Shown here piece after piece: positions 10,119 to 19,683 of a DNA stretch of 64,000 nt. The stretch comes from an uncultured Psychrobacter sp. (GTDB lineage Bacteria > Pseudomonadota > Gammaproteobacteria > Pseudomonadales > Moraxellaceae). Below the pieces are notes generated by a model, which saw nothing but the letters and a program-made list of their open reading frames with translations, was not told the origin of the DNA and made no database searches. Where the stretch lies: NCBI GenBank assembly GCA_947489525.1, contig CANLDW010000002.1, positions 186,001 to 250,000 of the forward strand, in the 5' to 3' direction. Position 1 is the first letter of the stretch. Each line of letters opens with the position of its first letter. The position numbers and the translations under genes were made by a program.

Positions 10119-10922
10119 ATGAGTCTAAATACCCGACCACCGCACAAACACAGCAAGGGTAAACAAACCCAACAAGCAAATAGCGTCAAGACAGCAGTAA
10201 CAACGGCTGCCCTCGCCGCTTTGCTAGCCAGCTCCGGCTGTGCCACAAACTCTTTGTTATCAGATAAACCGACACCAACCAATACGCGGACTGCAAGCTC
10301 TCAAAATGTTCAGACTCAAAATAGCCGAGCCTTGGTATCCGAAGATCAAATCATAGCTTTTGGTCGTCCAGCGCAGTCATTACCGCAGACACCTAACGCT
10401 AGCATGGTCATTGTCGGTGAAAAAAATAGCTATGTGCTGACTCAAGGTGGTAGCGAGATGATCAGCTTATTGACAGGTCTTTCGCCTAAAAATATCCAAG
10501 TCGAAAACGACATGAGCTTTTATGTGCCCAACAATGATGGTCGCTTCCAAGGTGAGATGAAACTCTCGTACGCCAAGCTACAAGATGAGTTCCAGCGCTC
10601 TGACTATCAGTTCTTTTTGCAAAACAATGGTAAAGCTTGTACGACAGTAAGCGATCAGCGTATTAATGCCGAACGCTTTTGCTTTAGTGTCCCAGTCAAA
10701 GGCGCGATCTATCCGCAAGTGAGTAATCTGAGTCTCATTCAATCGCAGTACCGTCCGCTATCTAAACCTTATATCGTCAGCTTCTATACTCAAACGCCGC
10801 AAAGTCAAGTCGCTGCAGGTAATGGCGCAAACACCGCGCAAAAGCTGGTGCTATTGCCTTTTGCCCTTGCCTTTGATGTCGTCACCCTGCCCTTGCAGAT
10901 CCTAGATAGTATAGATGATTAA
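10119..10922 (+). CDS. Predicted lipoprotein, unknown function
   Basis: A 267-residue protein with an unusually long charged N-region (about 24 residues), a hydrophobic stretch and the lipobox LASSGC with the modified cysteine at C41, followed by a Ser/Thr/Asn-rich linker. The C-terminus contains LALAFDVVTLPLQILD, resembling the end of small YceK/DUF1375-type lipoproteins, but the central part (about residues 75-220) is not recognised. The ATG at 10119 has AAGGAAG eight bases upstream, so I prefer it to the ATG at 10065. It is probably anchored in the outer membrane. A repeat element lies between its stop codon and the terminator at 11127. Confidence 0.85.
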   Translation: MSLNTRPPHKHSKGKQTQQANSVKTAVTTAALAALLASSGCATNSLLSDKPTPTNTRTASSQNVQTQNSRALVSEDQIIAFGRPAQSLPQTPNASMVIVGEKNSYVLTQGGSEMISLLTGLSPKNIQVENDMSFYVPNNDGRFQGEMKLSYAKLQDEFQRSDYQFFLQNNGKACTTVSDQRINAERFCFSVPVKGAIYPQVSNLSLIQSQYRPLSKPYIVSFYTQTPQSQVAAGNGANTAQKLVLLPFALAFDVVTLPLQILDSIDD

Positions 10923-10968
10923 AAGGTATTGACTATAGCTTGTATTAAGACGTCACTTATACAAGCTA

Positions 10969-11113
10969 TATAGTCAATTCGAAATAAAATCGATACGTTA
11001 ATATCATTATGCTACTGGTACAAATTCTCCTTGCTGGCTATGCGCTTCGCACTTTTTGAGGCTACGGAAATTTTATTCCACTAGCACTGTATCGGTTTTA
11101 AAGTGAATCAATA
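10969..11113. repeat. ~145-bp inverted-repeat element, family B, copy 1
   Basis: The ends are imperfect inverted repeats: left TAGTCAATTC then AAATAAAATCGATACG, right inverse TATTGATTCA then TTTAAAACCGATACAG, followed on both sides by TGCTA(C/G)T. The centre differs from other copies. Copies with the same ends lie at 30239-30381 and 36736-36875. No coding capacity, so it would be non-autonomous (MITE-like). It sits between the lipoprotein gene and its terminator. Confidence 0.7.
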
Positions 11114-11126
11114 ATACTCATAAAGA

Positions 11127-11160
11127 GGGCGGCAACTTCTAAGTTTTGCCGCCCTTTTTT
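11127..11160 (+). terminator. Rho-independent terminator
   Basis: Stem GGGCGGCAA/TTGCCGCCC with a short loop followed by six Ts. It probably ends transcription of the lipoprotein gene at 10119 after reading through the repeat element. The rest of 11161-11281 contains only short direct repeats of TACAAGTACCCTT. Confidence 0.85.
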
Positions 11161-11281
11161 ATAAATACCTTTTCTACAAGTACCCTTTTACAAGTACCCT
11201 TGTCGTTACTATTTTGACATCGTTACTGTTTAGTTAAGCCACGCGCCTATTTAGTTGATCAACACGCCTAGTAATATTTAA

Positions 11282-11917
11282 CTAAAATAGTTTTGCGACT
11301 ATGGCTTTTGCGTGCTGCTTTTTTGCCACAGCTGCACCCATAAATAATAACCGATCCGCTTCACCAGCTCCGATAATATCACATAAGCAGACATAGGCCA
11401 GTTGTACCAAATTATTTAAAATAAACGTATCGTTTGGTATTAGCGGACGATTAGAGTGTAAGAAAGCGCGCATATCAATATCGTGCCCCTCAAAGGTGCG
11501 CTCTTTTAATACATTATGGTGCATATTATTAATTAAGGTGCGTTCACTATCAGCACCAAGCTCTTCTTTAAAGACAGACATAACAGTATAAAAAACTTCG
11601 GCTTCAACAGATACCAACTCTTGTTCAACACTAGATTGTGTCTCTCTTTGTGGTTCACCAAGTTTTTTGTCAGGCTGTTTATTATTATGCTGTAAGGTAT
11701 GCCAAAACTTTCTACGAATCTCAGACTTATTTGCCTTAAGCTCAGGATAGTGCCGCGTCGCGTCTAATATGCACTGCTGCATCATCTTTACGGAGACTGT
11801 TGAATAGCCTTGCCACTGCTTAGTAAGACGTGCGATATCTTCTGTACTTAAATAATCTGCTAGTATTGCTGCCATAGCTGAGACAGTTTGTTCTACAGAT
11901 GGACTGTCAACGTGCAT
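11282..11917 (-). CDS. Uncharacterised protein coupled to amt
   Basis: A 211-residue soluble protein with no signal peptide and no family I recognise. It is rich in Gln, Glu and Lys in the middle (about residues 65-105) and looks mostly helical. It starts only 10 bp after the amt stop codon, with ACTCTCCTATAA upstream in reverse (AGGAGAGT ribosome-binding site), so it is almost certainly co-transcribed and perhaps translationally coupled with the ammonium channel gene. In many bacteria amt is paired with the PII protein gene glnK; this protein does not have the PII T-loop or size, so it is not GlnK. Function unknown. Confidence 0.75.
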   Translation of the reverse strand: MHVDSPSVEQTVSAMAAILADYLSTEDIARLTKQWQGYSTVSVKMMQQCILDATRHYPELKANKSEIRRKFWHTLQHNNKQPDKKLGEPQRETQSSVEQELVSVEAEVFYTVMSVFKEELGADSERTLINNMHHNVLKERTFEGHDIDMRAFLHSNRPLIPNDTFILNNLVQLAYVCLCDIIGAGEADRLLFMGAAVAKKQHAKAIVAKLF

Positions 11918-11927
11918 TAATACTCTC

Positions 11928-13283
11928 CTATAAATGGCGCTCTGTTAATTGAGCCGTATCAAATATCTGCTGCTGAAACTCTGGATAGCCAATCTCAGCG
12001 TGCTCGGTATAATCGAGACCGCGCTGCTCGTGTAAGCGGCTCGCTTTGAGACCAAACAGTATGTCAATAGCTTTGTACATCACTAAGCCGAGTCCTAATC
12101 CCCATACCAAAGCTGCTCCTACACCAAGCGCTTGCACACTTAAGCGTGAGATATTGAATAAATCACCGGTATAGAACAGTCCTGCAGCTAGCGTACCCCA
12201 CGCTCCACCAAAACCATGAACGGCAACAGCTGAAACCACATCATCTATCTTGAACTTAAGTAGCGCTTGGGTTGCAACAACATAAACAATAGACGCTATA
12301 GCGCCAATAACGATAGCAAAAATCGGTGTCGTCGTGGCGCAACCAGCGGTAATAGAGACCAGACCGATAAGGCTAGCATTGACACTATCACTGAGTAATA
12401 TCGCTTTGTTCAGTGCTTTTGAGATTAGTATATAACTGACGACGGCACTGACGGCCGCTACAAACGTATTGACTGCTATTAGCCCAATATTACCTGTGAT
12501 GGACAACGTCGATCCGGCGTTAAACCCAAACCAGCCAAACCATAGAATAAATCCGCCAAGCGCTATCAGTGTCATGTTGTGACCCGCAATAAGCCTTGCC
12601 GATCCATCAGGGGCAAAACGACCAAGCCTAGGCCCGATTACAATGACACCAGCCAACGCCAGCCAGCCGCCAATAGAGTGTACGACCGTAGAACCCGCAA
12701 AATCAACAAATCCCAAAGCGCTGAGCCATCCTGCACCGCCGAAGTGACCACCCCAGACCCAACTGGCAAACACCGGATAAATAAATAGACAAATGACACA
12801 AGCAGCAAGCGTATAACCAACAAAAGAGACGCGCTCAGCCATTGCCCCACTTGCGATGGTGACTGCAGTTGCGGCGAACATCATCTGAAAAAACATAAAT
12901 GCCCAGTCCAGATTAGATAACGCAGCTGGCATAAAATGACTCGTACCGAACCACCCTGAGGGATTGTTGCCCATCATTAGCCCATAGCCGACGAGATAAA
13001 ACGCCAATCCCCCGATACACATATCGGTGTAGTTTTTCATCATGACGTTGACTGCGTTTTTGGCTCTGACCGAGCCGCTCTCTAATAGAGCAAACCCTGC
13101 TTGCATAAAAAACACCAGCACCCCGCCCCAAATAATCCAAGCGATATTTTGATATTCAAGCAGCTGCGCGACACTCAAAGTATCAGACGCATAAGCGCGA
13201 CTCGTAGACAAACATAAGACAATGCTCATCAACAGTGGCTGAATCCACGCGACTTTATTTTGTACGAAAAACGGTAATTTCAC
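11928..13283 (-). CDS. amt: Ammonium transporter (Amt family)
   Basis: Trimeric inner-membrane channel for ammonium/ammonia. The 451-residue protein has a cleavable-looking signal sequence (residues 1-33, ending AYA) and eleven hydrophobic segments. It carries the conserved D194 and H202 in DFAGSTVVHSIGG and the second pore histidine in VAVHGFGGAWGTL, the twin-His pair of AmtB. The start is GTG at 13283 with TTTGGAGA eight bases upstream. No glnK lies next to it; instead an unknown gene follows. Expression is probably nitrogen-controlled, but I found no clear sigma-54 -24/-12 element (GG-N10-GC) in the 455-bp upstream region. Confidence 0.95.
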   Translation of the reverse strand: MKLPFFVQNKVAWIQPLLMSIVLCLSTSRAYASDTLSVAQLLEYQNIAWIIWGGVLVFFMQAGFALLESGSVRAKNAVNVMMKNYTDMCIGGLAFYLVGYGLMMGNNPSGWFGTSHFMPAALSNLDWAFMFFQMMFAATAVTIASGAMAERVSFVGYTLAACVICLFIYPVFASWVWGGHFGGAGWLSALGFVDFAGSTVVHSIGGWLALAGVIVIGPRLGRFAPDGSARLIAGHNMTLIALGGFILWFGWFGFNAGSTLSITGNIGLIAVNTFVAAVSAVVSYILISKALNKAILLSDSVNASLIGLVSITAGCATTTPIFAIVIGAIASIVYVVATQALLKFKIDDVVSAVAVHGFGGAWGTLAAGLFYTGDLFNISRLSVQALGVGAALVWGLGLGLVMYKAIDILFGLKASRLHEQRGLDYTEHAEIGYPEFQQQIFDTAQLTERHL

Positions 13284-13738
13284 TTAATTTCTCCAAACAG
13301 CAGTTTGTTCTTTAACAAAGCTGCTTATGCCCTAGATATACTCGTCAATGCAACGAGTCAATTACCATCGTACTCAAGCAAATCGTATGCCATACCACTA
13401 TGATATTGAGGATATGCACCTGGCCTGCGCAAACTGCATCTTTAAATTACATTTGTAGTTACTATCGCTCTAATAAATGCACACTGCTAATAATGCACAT
13501 TATTAATAAATACAGCGCTAGAACATCGAGTAAGCTATATTTAAGCGCTTAAACCAGTCTTTTAATCATACTTGCTATTTTTCATGCACTATCAATAACT
13601 TACCCAAAATTATCGTTATCGCTTTCTCACACCCTGAGAGCAATTCATGTTAAAATGAGCGCCTTTTAATTAGCCTCTAATAACCTATCAAAAAGTGGCT
13701 ACCCTCTTTTATTGCTCTTTTGATTAACAGGTCTGCCC
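13284..13738. other. Divergent intergenic region amt/ygiQ
   Basis: A 455-bp AT-rich region between two divergent genes. It should hold both promoters. I see TGCAC words at several places (13425, 13479, 13494) but no arrangement that I would call an NtrC site, and no RNA gene or element end. Confidence 0.5.
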
Positions 13739-16204
13739 ATGTCTGCCGATACCATTGCCCATACCGCCTTTAAACAAGGTACTAAGCCGCTCTACGACTA
13801 CGATAAGCATTGGGCAAGCTGCTACGAGCCTGCTCCCTTTTTGCCAATGAGTCGGGCGGAGATGGACGCGCTCGGCTGGGACGCGTGCGATGTGATTATC
13901 ATATCCGGCGACGCTTATGTCGATCACCCCAGCTTTGGTATGGCAATTATCGGACGCTTACTCGAGGCCCAGGGCTTTCGCGTCGGTATCATTGCCCAGC
14001 CCGATTGGAAGAGCAAAGATGCCTTTATGGAGCTTGGCAAACCGGTCTATGCGTATGGTGTCACCGCCGGCAACATGGATAGCATGATCAATCGCTATAC
14101 TGCGGATCGCAAAATTCGTAGCGATGATGCCTACTCGCCGGGTAATGTGGCCAATAAACGCCCAGATCGCGCCGCCATTGTCTATAGCCAGCGTTGCCGT
14201 GAAGCCTATCCTGACGTGCCGATTATCTTAGGCGGTATTGAGGGCAGTTTGCGCCGTATTGCCCATTACGACTACTGGTCAGATAAAGTGCGCCGCAGTA
14301 TTTTGCTCGATAGTCGCGCTGATGTTTTACTCTATGGTAATGCTGAGCGCGCTATCGTTGATGTGGTACATGGTCTGTCTAAAGGTTATACCTTTGAGCA
14401 GATGAGTAAACTGCGTGGTACGGCATACTTGCTCACGCCAAGTCGTCGCCACTGGCAAGCGGATATGACGGAAGTTGCGAGCAACGATGTTGATACCGTT
14501 GGCCGCGTTGATCCGATTATCAACCCGTACGTGATGACCGAAGATGTGGACAGCTGCAAGATTGAGCAAGAAAAGCCTAGCGATTCGCCAGTTGGGCAAG
14601 CGATGTCAGGAATGTCCTCGCAATATGCGGGCTTTGTCGCCGAACCGGTGACTAATAAAATCCTTAACGCTGAGCAAGTCGATACCGAGACGCAAGTGGT
14701 GCAACTGCGCGGCTTTGATGCGCCGAGCGATAAAGACAGCAGAAAAGAGAGTCCAAAAACCGCACGTAAACACAAACTTAAATTGCCGCCGCGCGAGCAA
14801 ACGGTGATTCGCCTGCCTGATTACGAACAGGTTAAATCTGATCCGGTGCTCTACGCGCATGCCAGTCGTATCCTGCATTTAGAGACCAATCCGGGTAACG
14901 CCCGCGCGCTTGTGCAGCGTCACAGCAGCGGTGCGGGTAACTCACGCACGTCCATCGATGTTTGGCTCAATCCGCCGCCGATTCCGCTCTCCACCGAAGA
15001 GATGGATTACGTTTTTGATTTGCCGTATGCGCGACTGCCGCATCCGAGCTATGGCGACGCGCGTATTCCCGCCTTTGATATGATTAAATTCTCCGTCAAT
15101 ATCATGCGTGGCTGTTTTGGTGGTTGTACCTTTTGCTCAATCACTGAGCATGAAGGGCGCATCATTCAAAACCGCTCGGAAGAATCTATCCTGCGCGAAG
15201 TCGAGGCCATTCGTGATAGCGCGCCGAACTTTACCGGCGTCATCTCAGATTTAGGTGGCCCCACCGCCAATATGTATCGTCTCAATTGTAAAGACGAGAC
15301 CATTGAGAAGAACTGCCGTAAGCCCTCTTGCGTCTACCCTGATGTATGTGAAAATCTAATAACCGATCATAGCAATTTAACTAAGCTGTACCGCAAAGCG
15401 CGCGATATCAAAGGCGTGAAAAAGATCCTTATCGCCTCAGGTCTGCGTTATGACTTGGCCGTAAAAGATCCTGAATACGTCAAAGAACTCGTTAGCCATC
15501 ACGTCGGTGGTTATCTAAAAATCGCCCCTGAGCATTCAGAAGAAGGCGTGCTGTCAAAGATGATGAAGCCGGGCATGGGCAGCTACGATCAGTTTAAAGC
15601 CATGTTTGAGCAGTTCAGTCAGGAAGCGGGTAAAGAGCAATATTTGATTCCTTACTTTATCGCCGCGCATCCGGGCACCAAAGATGAAGACATGATGAAC
15701 CTCGCGCTATGGCTGAAACGCAACGACTACCGCGCCGATCAGGTGCAGGCCTTTTATCCCAGTCCGATGGCGACGGCAACGACGATGTATCATACCCATA
15801 AAGACCCACTCCACAAAGTTACTCGTAGTGAAGGCGATATGGATATCGTCAAATCAGGCAAGCAGCGCAAATTGCACAAAGCATTCCTGCGTTATCACGA
15901 TCCTAAGAACTGGGCACTACTGCGCCGTGCCTTACAAGATATGGGACGTAGCGATCTAATCGGTAAAGGACGCAGCTGCCTGATACCGCCATTTAACGCC
16001 CATTTAGAAGGGCGTGAGGGGGCACAGGACAGCTATCAATCGGCACGCAAAAAGAATAGCCGCGTCGGTAACGATTCGGTCAAACGCCAAAATAATGGTA
16101 AAGCTAACTCTAGTAATAGCAAGGCTAAACGCGGCAAAAAGAAAGTCAGTAAAGGCAACTTTCAAACCCAGCATACTGGCTTGCCGCCGCGCAAAACGAA
16201 GTAA
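13739..16204 (+). CDS. ygiQ: YgiQ family radical SAM protein
   Basis: An 821-residue member of the UPF0313/YgiQ radical SAM family. The N-terminal domain (to about residue 330) has the typical family opening, the catalytic domain carries the iron-sulfur cysteines C459, C463 and C466 in [10 protein letters not shown], and the C-terminal tail from about residue 755 is lysine-, serine- and asparagine-rich and probably disordered. The reaction is unknown. The length is somewhat above the E. coli protein (about 740), mainly through an insertion near residues 255-350 and the tail. Monocistronic, followed by a terminator. Confidence 0.93.
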   Translation: MSADTIAHTAFKQGTKPLYDYDKHWASCYEPAPFLPMSRAEMDALGWDACDVIIISGDAYVDHPSFGMAIIGRLLEAQGFRVGIIAQPDWKSKDAFMELGKPVYAYGVTAGNMDSMINRYTADRKIRSDDAYSPGNVANKRPDRAAIVYSQRCREAYPDVPIILGGIEGSLRRIAHYDYWSDKVRRSILLDSRADVLLYGNAERAIVDVVHGLSKGYTFEQMSKLRGTAYLLTPSRRHWQADMTEVASNDVDTVGRVDPIINPYVMTEDVDSCKIEQEKPSDSPVGQAMSGMSSQYAGFVAEPVTNKILNAEQVDTETQVVQLRGFDAPSDKDSRKESPKTARKHKLKLPPREQTVIRLPDYEQVKSDPVLYAHASRILHLETNPGNARALVQRHSSGAGNSRTSIDVWLNPPPIPLSTEEMDYVFDLPYARLPHPSYGDARIPAFDMIKFSVNIMRGCFGGCTFCSITEHEGRIIQNRSEESILREVEAIRDSAPNFTGVISDLGGPTANMYRLNCKDETIEKNCRKPSCVYPDVCENLITDHSNLTKLYRKARDIKGVKKILIASGLRYDLAVKDPEYVKELVSHHVGGYLKIAPEHSEEGVLSKMMKPGMGSYDQFKAMFEQFSQEAGKEQYLIPYFIAAHPGTKDEDMMNLALWLKRNDYRADQVQAFYPSPMATATTMYHTHKDPLHKVTRSEGDMDIVKSGKQRKLHKAFLRYHDPKNWALLRRALQDMGRSDLIGKGRSCLIPPFNAHLEGREGAQDSYQSARKKNSRVGNDSVKRQNNGKANSSNSKAKRGKKKVSKGNFQTQHTGLPPRKTK

Positions 16205-16232
16205 AAAGCTCAATTCTTGATACGAGATAACG

Positions 16233-16265
16233 CGCCCATCTGCATTTAGTAGATGGGCGTTTTTC
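16233..16265 (+). terminator. Rho-independent terminator of ygiQ
   Basis: Nine-pair stem CGCCCATCT/AGATGGGCG with a short loop followed by five Ts, 29 bp after the stop codon. Confidence 0.88.
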
Positions 16266-16448
16266 TGTGAGGTTTACACGAGCTAGGTATTAGGTTACGA
16301 AGACCACAACTGACAAACAATTTCTAACACTCGGCCTATCATGATTTCGCTACCATAATTGCTACTTATACAATTCTAGCTAATAAAGTCAGTCGCACAG
16401 CTTTATGATATGCAACCCTTATGTATAAAACACGATTTGGAGTCTACT

Positions 16449-16880
16449 ATGAAAACCGCTATAAAATTAGTTGCTGCTTTGCCAGCCCTTGCCTTAGTCA
16501 CTGCCTGCTCAACCATGAACCCCACCATGCCCGAACCGCCAGCTACGACTACGCCAACGACTAATGCTGCCAACCCTACTACTGTTGCTTACGATCGTAT
16601 GTCTCCAGTATCCTATGCCTGTACGGACAACAGTAGCATACTTGCTAAACAGTCCATTAATAAAAAGCAGGCTACTATTACTGCCACTGTGCCTAAGCTC
16701 AACTGGTCACAGCAACAACTTATCTTGATCGGCGGTGTACAAGGTGATACAGCAAGCTACGTCAACGACTCTAACCCCGAAATCATCTACGCGTGGCACA
16801 TGCAAGGTGACGAAGGCGTCCTTGCCATGAAGTGGGCCAGCGGGCAGACTTACCAAGTGGACTGCAAGGTAGGTAGATAA
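16449..16880 (+). CDS. Lipoprotein, possibly MliC-like lysozyme inhibitor
   Basis: A 143-residue protein with a clear lipoprotein signal (MKTAIKLV then LVTAC lipobox, Cys at about residue 20), a Pro/Thr/Ala-rich linker and a compact C-terminal domain. That domain has the layout of MliC/PliC C-type lysozyme inhibitors: a YAC opening, a central SYVND followed by YAWHMQGDEGVLAM, and a final cysteine in YQVDCKV that could pair with the first. This assignment rests on pattern only. ATG at 16449 is preceded by TTTGGAG; the frame is open upstream to 16410 but without a ribosome-binding site. A terminator follows. Confidence 0.75.
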   Translation: MKTAIKLVAALPALALVTACSTMNPTMPEPPATTTPTTNAANPTTVAYDRMSPVSYACTDNSSILAKQSINKKQATITATVPKLNWSQQQLILIGGVQGDTASYVNDSNPEIIYAWHMQGDEGVLAMKWASGQTYQVDCKVGR

Positions 16881-16924
16881 CGATACCGTTATTCTCCCCT
16901 AATCAAAATCCTAGTAGTGCTACA

Positions 16925-16952
16925 AACAGTCATTCACTATGGCTGTTTTTTT
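16925..16952 (+). terminator. Rho-independent terminator
   Basis: Stem AACAGTC/GGCTGTT (one G-U pair) with a nine-base loop followed by a run of Ts, 45 bp after the lipoprotein stop codon. Confidence 0.75.
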
Positions 16953-17079
16953 ATGGGCGTCTATATCACTAATAGTATGGTGAACCCCAGCGAAAGCTGG
17001 CAAAATGCTATAAACCTCATAAAAAAGACTAACGATTAAACGTGCTTTACCAAAACACTGGTCATAGAAAGGAAAATTA

Positions 17080-17679
17080 ATGAGAACTCGCTTACTAAAC
17101 ATCACGCTAGTATCTGCTTTTAGCCTAGCAGCTTTAGCCAGTTGTGATAACAGCAGTACAGCTGATACTGCTGATCCAATTACTGACCCAGCTGCCGATT
17201 CTGCTACTGAGCAAAGGGTACAAAATTCTTCCGCCAACGCCAATACCGCTACCGACGCTACTACCATAAATAACTCAGTACCCGTCACTACTATCGATTG
17301 GTCAAAAGTCGCAAGCGGCGAGACTGCGGCTGATCGTGCCACTTATAACTATCCGTTCGCTATTGATAGCCGAAACGTACAGGACTACGCCGACTATTTC
17401 GACGTCGACAATGCGACGGCGCAGCATAACCTGACGATCGGCATGGCGAGTAACGAGGCGCTGTCAAAAGTGCTCGATCAAGTAGGCAGTAGCTATACCT
17501 CTCACGAGATCACCGATAGCGACAACGCTGAGCTGATCATTCATACCACACCTGATATGCAAGCGGATCGCTATGATTACGTGTTTAGCGAGGACTTCGC
17601 TAAAGGCTTAGTGCTACCGATTGTCATTCAACCAGATGGGGTGAAGGGTGGGAATACAAATCCGCATGAGGGGATGTAA
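17080..17679 (+). CDS. Predicted lipoprotein, unknown function
   Basis: A 199-residue protein with a lipoprotein signal peptide (lipobox ALASC, Cys at residue 22), followed by about 45 residues of Ala/Thr/Asp/Asn-rich low-complexity linker and a folded-looking C-terminal domain (about residues 70-199). AAAGGAAAATTA precedes the ATG. No family recognised. It stands alone: about 200 bp after the previous gene and 245 bp before a convergent gene. Just upstream, at about 16987-17000, is a perfect CCAGC-GAAA-GCTGG hairpin that may be part of a dispersed repeat. Confidence 0.8.
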   Translation: MRTRLLNITLVSAFSLAALASCDNSSTADTADPITDPAADSATEQRVQNSSANANTATDATTINNSVPVTTIDWSKVASGETAADRATYNYPFAIDSRNVQDYADYFDVDNATAQHNLTIGMASNEALSKVLDQVGSSYTSHEITDSDNAELIIHTTPDMQADRYDYVFSEDFAKGLVLPIVIQPDGVKGGNTNPHEGM

Positions 17680-17923
17680 TTCATCAGTGTCGGAGTCGAG
17701 TCCAACCTATATTGCCGTGTCCGCCTTTATGCGGTAACGTTGGATGACAATGATAAAAATAGAAATAAAACAAAAGCATAAAAAACTAAAAGCTAGCCTC
17801 AGCATCGCTTGCTTTTATGAGGGGCAAATATGCTTACCCTAGCGCGGTTTTCTTTAAGGGTTCACTCGGCGCTCGTCCCTCGCGCGTTCATTTTTCGTTG
17901 GCGCACCCTGTGCCAAATATACT

Positions 17924-18685
17924 CTATTTAATACCTTTGACTTCTTCACTAGCTACTTTTTTCCAGTAAACAATCGCGAGTTGTTCGATATCTGCTGCCT
18001 TATAAGGCGCATGATAAACGTCGAACGAGTACTCGCTATAGTTTGGTTTAATATTATTACCCTCTTCGCTCACTATTATTTTTAGTAAAGCACGTGAACG
18101 TGTTCGTTTTTCATGAATATCTTTAATTGATCGCCATGGTATATCTAACGCTTGATTGAATTGAATAATTTGTAGTTTCTCTGGTGAGAATATAAGACTA
18201 GATATCGATACTAATGGTACTTTATTTTTATCTTCATTCTTGGCTACCAAATAACAGAGTATCGCTGCACCAATCGGTATTATTGCCCACATAACCTCAA
18301 AAGGATCAAAGGGTTGATTTATAAACAAGGGTATCAGCCATGCAACAATCAGTTTGGTGCTCAGCCATATCATCAGTGCAAAGATAGCTATCGTCAAGAA
18401 ACATCCAGTATTGTACTCTTTCGCTGTGAATTCAAAACTTGGTAATTTTGAGTCAGCCTGAATTTGAGCATTTTTTAAATGTTGTATACTGGCACTGATA
18501 TCTATTTTTTGAGAATTGACTGATTCAAATACACCTAGCCATTTTAGATAACTCATGACTAGAATAAAGAGTAATAAATAGGATAAGCTAAGGCTATCTG
18601 TTAGATATTCGACGCCTACGCTTATACAGGCGATGATACCTACATGACGCATTATTTGAGTATAAGTCCGATGTGTCATGACCAT
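17924..18685 (-). CDS. Predicted membrane protein, unknown function
   Basis: About 253 residues from ATG at 18685. There are three to four hydrophobic segments in the first 150 residues and a soluble C-terminal domain (about 165-245) with alternating beta-like pattern (ISSLIFSPEKLQIIQF, DIPWRSIKDI), resembling PH-like domains that follow paired membrane helices in YcxB/DUF304-type proteins. The frame is open further, to 18736, but those extra 17 residues are read from the end of a repeat element (18696-18832), so the longer form is probably not the ancestral protein. An alternative ATG is at 18679. The gene is AT-rich compared with its left neighbours. Confidence 0.7.
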   Translation of the reverse strand: MVMTHRTYTQIMRHVGIIACISVGVEYLTDSLSLSYLLLFILVMSYLKWLGVFESVNSQKIDISASIQHLKNAQIQADSKLPSFEFTAKEYNTGCFLTIAIFALMIWLSTKLIVAWLIPLFINQPFDPFEVMWAIIPIGAAILCYLVAKNEDKNKVPLVSISSLIFSPEKLQIIQFNQALDIPWRSIKDIHEKRTRSRALLKIIVSEEGNNIKPNYSEYSFDVYHAPYKAADIEQLAIVYWKKVASEEVKGIK

Positions 18686-18695
18686 CCATAGTACA

Positions 18696-18832
18696 GTAGG
18701 ATGCGCCCCGCGCACCGACGCATAAATATGAAACAATAGATTAACTATGCAAATTACTCAAAGTTCAGCTACTTATAGAAAATACTTTTAACTCAAAAAC
18801 CAAATTCTTAATGGTGCGCGGGGCGCACCCTA
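18696..18832. repeat. Inverted-repeat element, family A, copy 1
   Basis: A 137-bp element with 20-bp terminal inverted repeats built on GGTGCGCGGGGCGCACCC and its inverse. The left end has one substitution (AGGATGCG for AGGGTGCG) and the outermost right base is T. The GC-rich ends contrast with an AT-rich centre. It overlaps the upstream extension of the membrane protein gene at 17924. No coding capacity. Confidence 0.85.
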
Positions 18833-18936
18833 TTCGGCTGGTTTAACGAGAGTCATCGAATTGATACTGCTTATCCAAACTTTCCTCAAAATAAAACTCT
18901 TGAATAGTCTTATATTAATAATTCATGGTGGAACCA

Positions 18937-19440
18937 ATGAAAACAAAATTAGCACTGTTGTTACTAGCTAGCCTGCCTTTAACAGGCTGCTTAAGCACTA
19001 TGATTGACTTGGCCTCTAGTCAAAATTATAAAACAAAGTGGAGTGGACAGTGTTTGAGTTTAACTCAAGATGTTGAATTATGGAAAGGGTCTAAAAATCA
19101 TAGTTTTAGTAGAAATTTTATAATGGCGAAATCATCTAAGCGAATTAGTAGTCACTTAAAAAAGCAAGACACTCTAGCAAAAGGAACTAATTTTGAAGTA
19201 GCTAAAGTATATGATGTTTATATACATGGATCCGCAGGGAATTGGCATTTGAGAGTAAATCTCGAAGTCTTAGACGGTCCATATCGAGGTTTAATAGTTG
19301 AAACTCCAGGGGTGTACAGTATGCACCCATATCCTTTTTTCTTTACCCATAGCACTCAAGAAACACCTTTTACGGCTAGAGAAAATTTACAACCTAGTAC
19401 TATTGAGTTTAACCCAAAGTTCTTGAAAAGGTGTTCTTAA
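18937..19440 (+). CDS. Orphan lipoprotein between two family A elements
   Basis: A 167-residue protein with a strong lipoprotein signal (MKTKLALLLL, lipobox LTGC, Cys at about residue 18). The mature part is basic, has a YDVYIHGSAGNWHLRVNLEVLDGPY core and a C-terminal cysteine. I recognise no family. Start: ATG at 18937, with GGTGGAACCA upstream; an in-frame ATG at 18925 lacks a ribosome-binding site. The gene is clearly more AT-rich than the core genes nearby and is bounded by repeat elements 104 bp upstream and 43 bp downstream, which suggests acquired DNA. Confidence 0.75.
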   Translation: MKTKLALLLLASLPLTGCLSTMIDLASSQNYKTKWSGQCLSLTQDVELWKGSKNHSFSRNFIMAKSSKRISSHLKKQDTLAKGTNFEVAKVYDVYIHGSAGNWHLRVNLEVLDGPYRGLIVETPGVYSMHPYPFFFTHSTQETPFTARENLQPSTIEFNPKFLKRCS

Positions 19441-19482
19441 CAATTTATTAACAGGTAGTTTTAAGCTGATGAAATAGTAGTT

Positions 19483-19628
19483 GTAGGGTGCGCCCCGCGC
19501 ACCAACACATGAATACGAAACAGTAGATTAAAAACCTTTATATGTAAAACTATTCCACGTCGAATTTTCTATGGAATAATATGTAGATTCAAAATCCGTT
19601 TCTTAATGGTGCGCGGGGCGCACCCTAC
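19483..19628. repeat. Inverted-repeat element, family A, copy 2
   Basis: 146 bp. The terminal 21 bp are perfect inverted repeats of each other, containing GGTGCGCGGGGCGCACCC. Inside, ATGAATACGAAACAGTAGAT near the left and AATCCGTTTCTTAATGG near the right are shared with copy 3. It lies between the two orphan lipoprotein genes. Confidence 0.9.
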
Positions 19629-19683
19629 GCAACTTTACGAATACCAACTCAATCATAGGCCATATTAATATTAAGACAGAGCT

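Noticed and set aside
13284..13738. Sigma-54/NtrC-controlled amt promoter
   Set aside because: TGCAC words are present but no GG-N10-GC promoter or paired NtrC half-sites at correct spacing.
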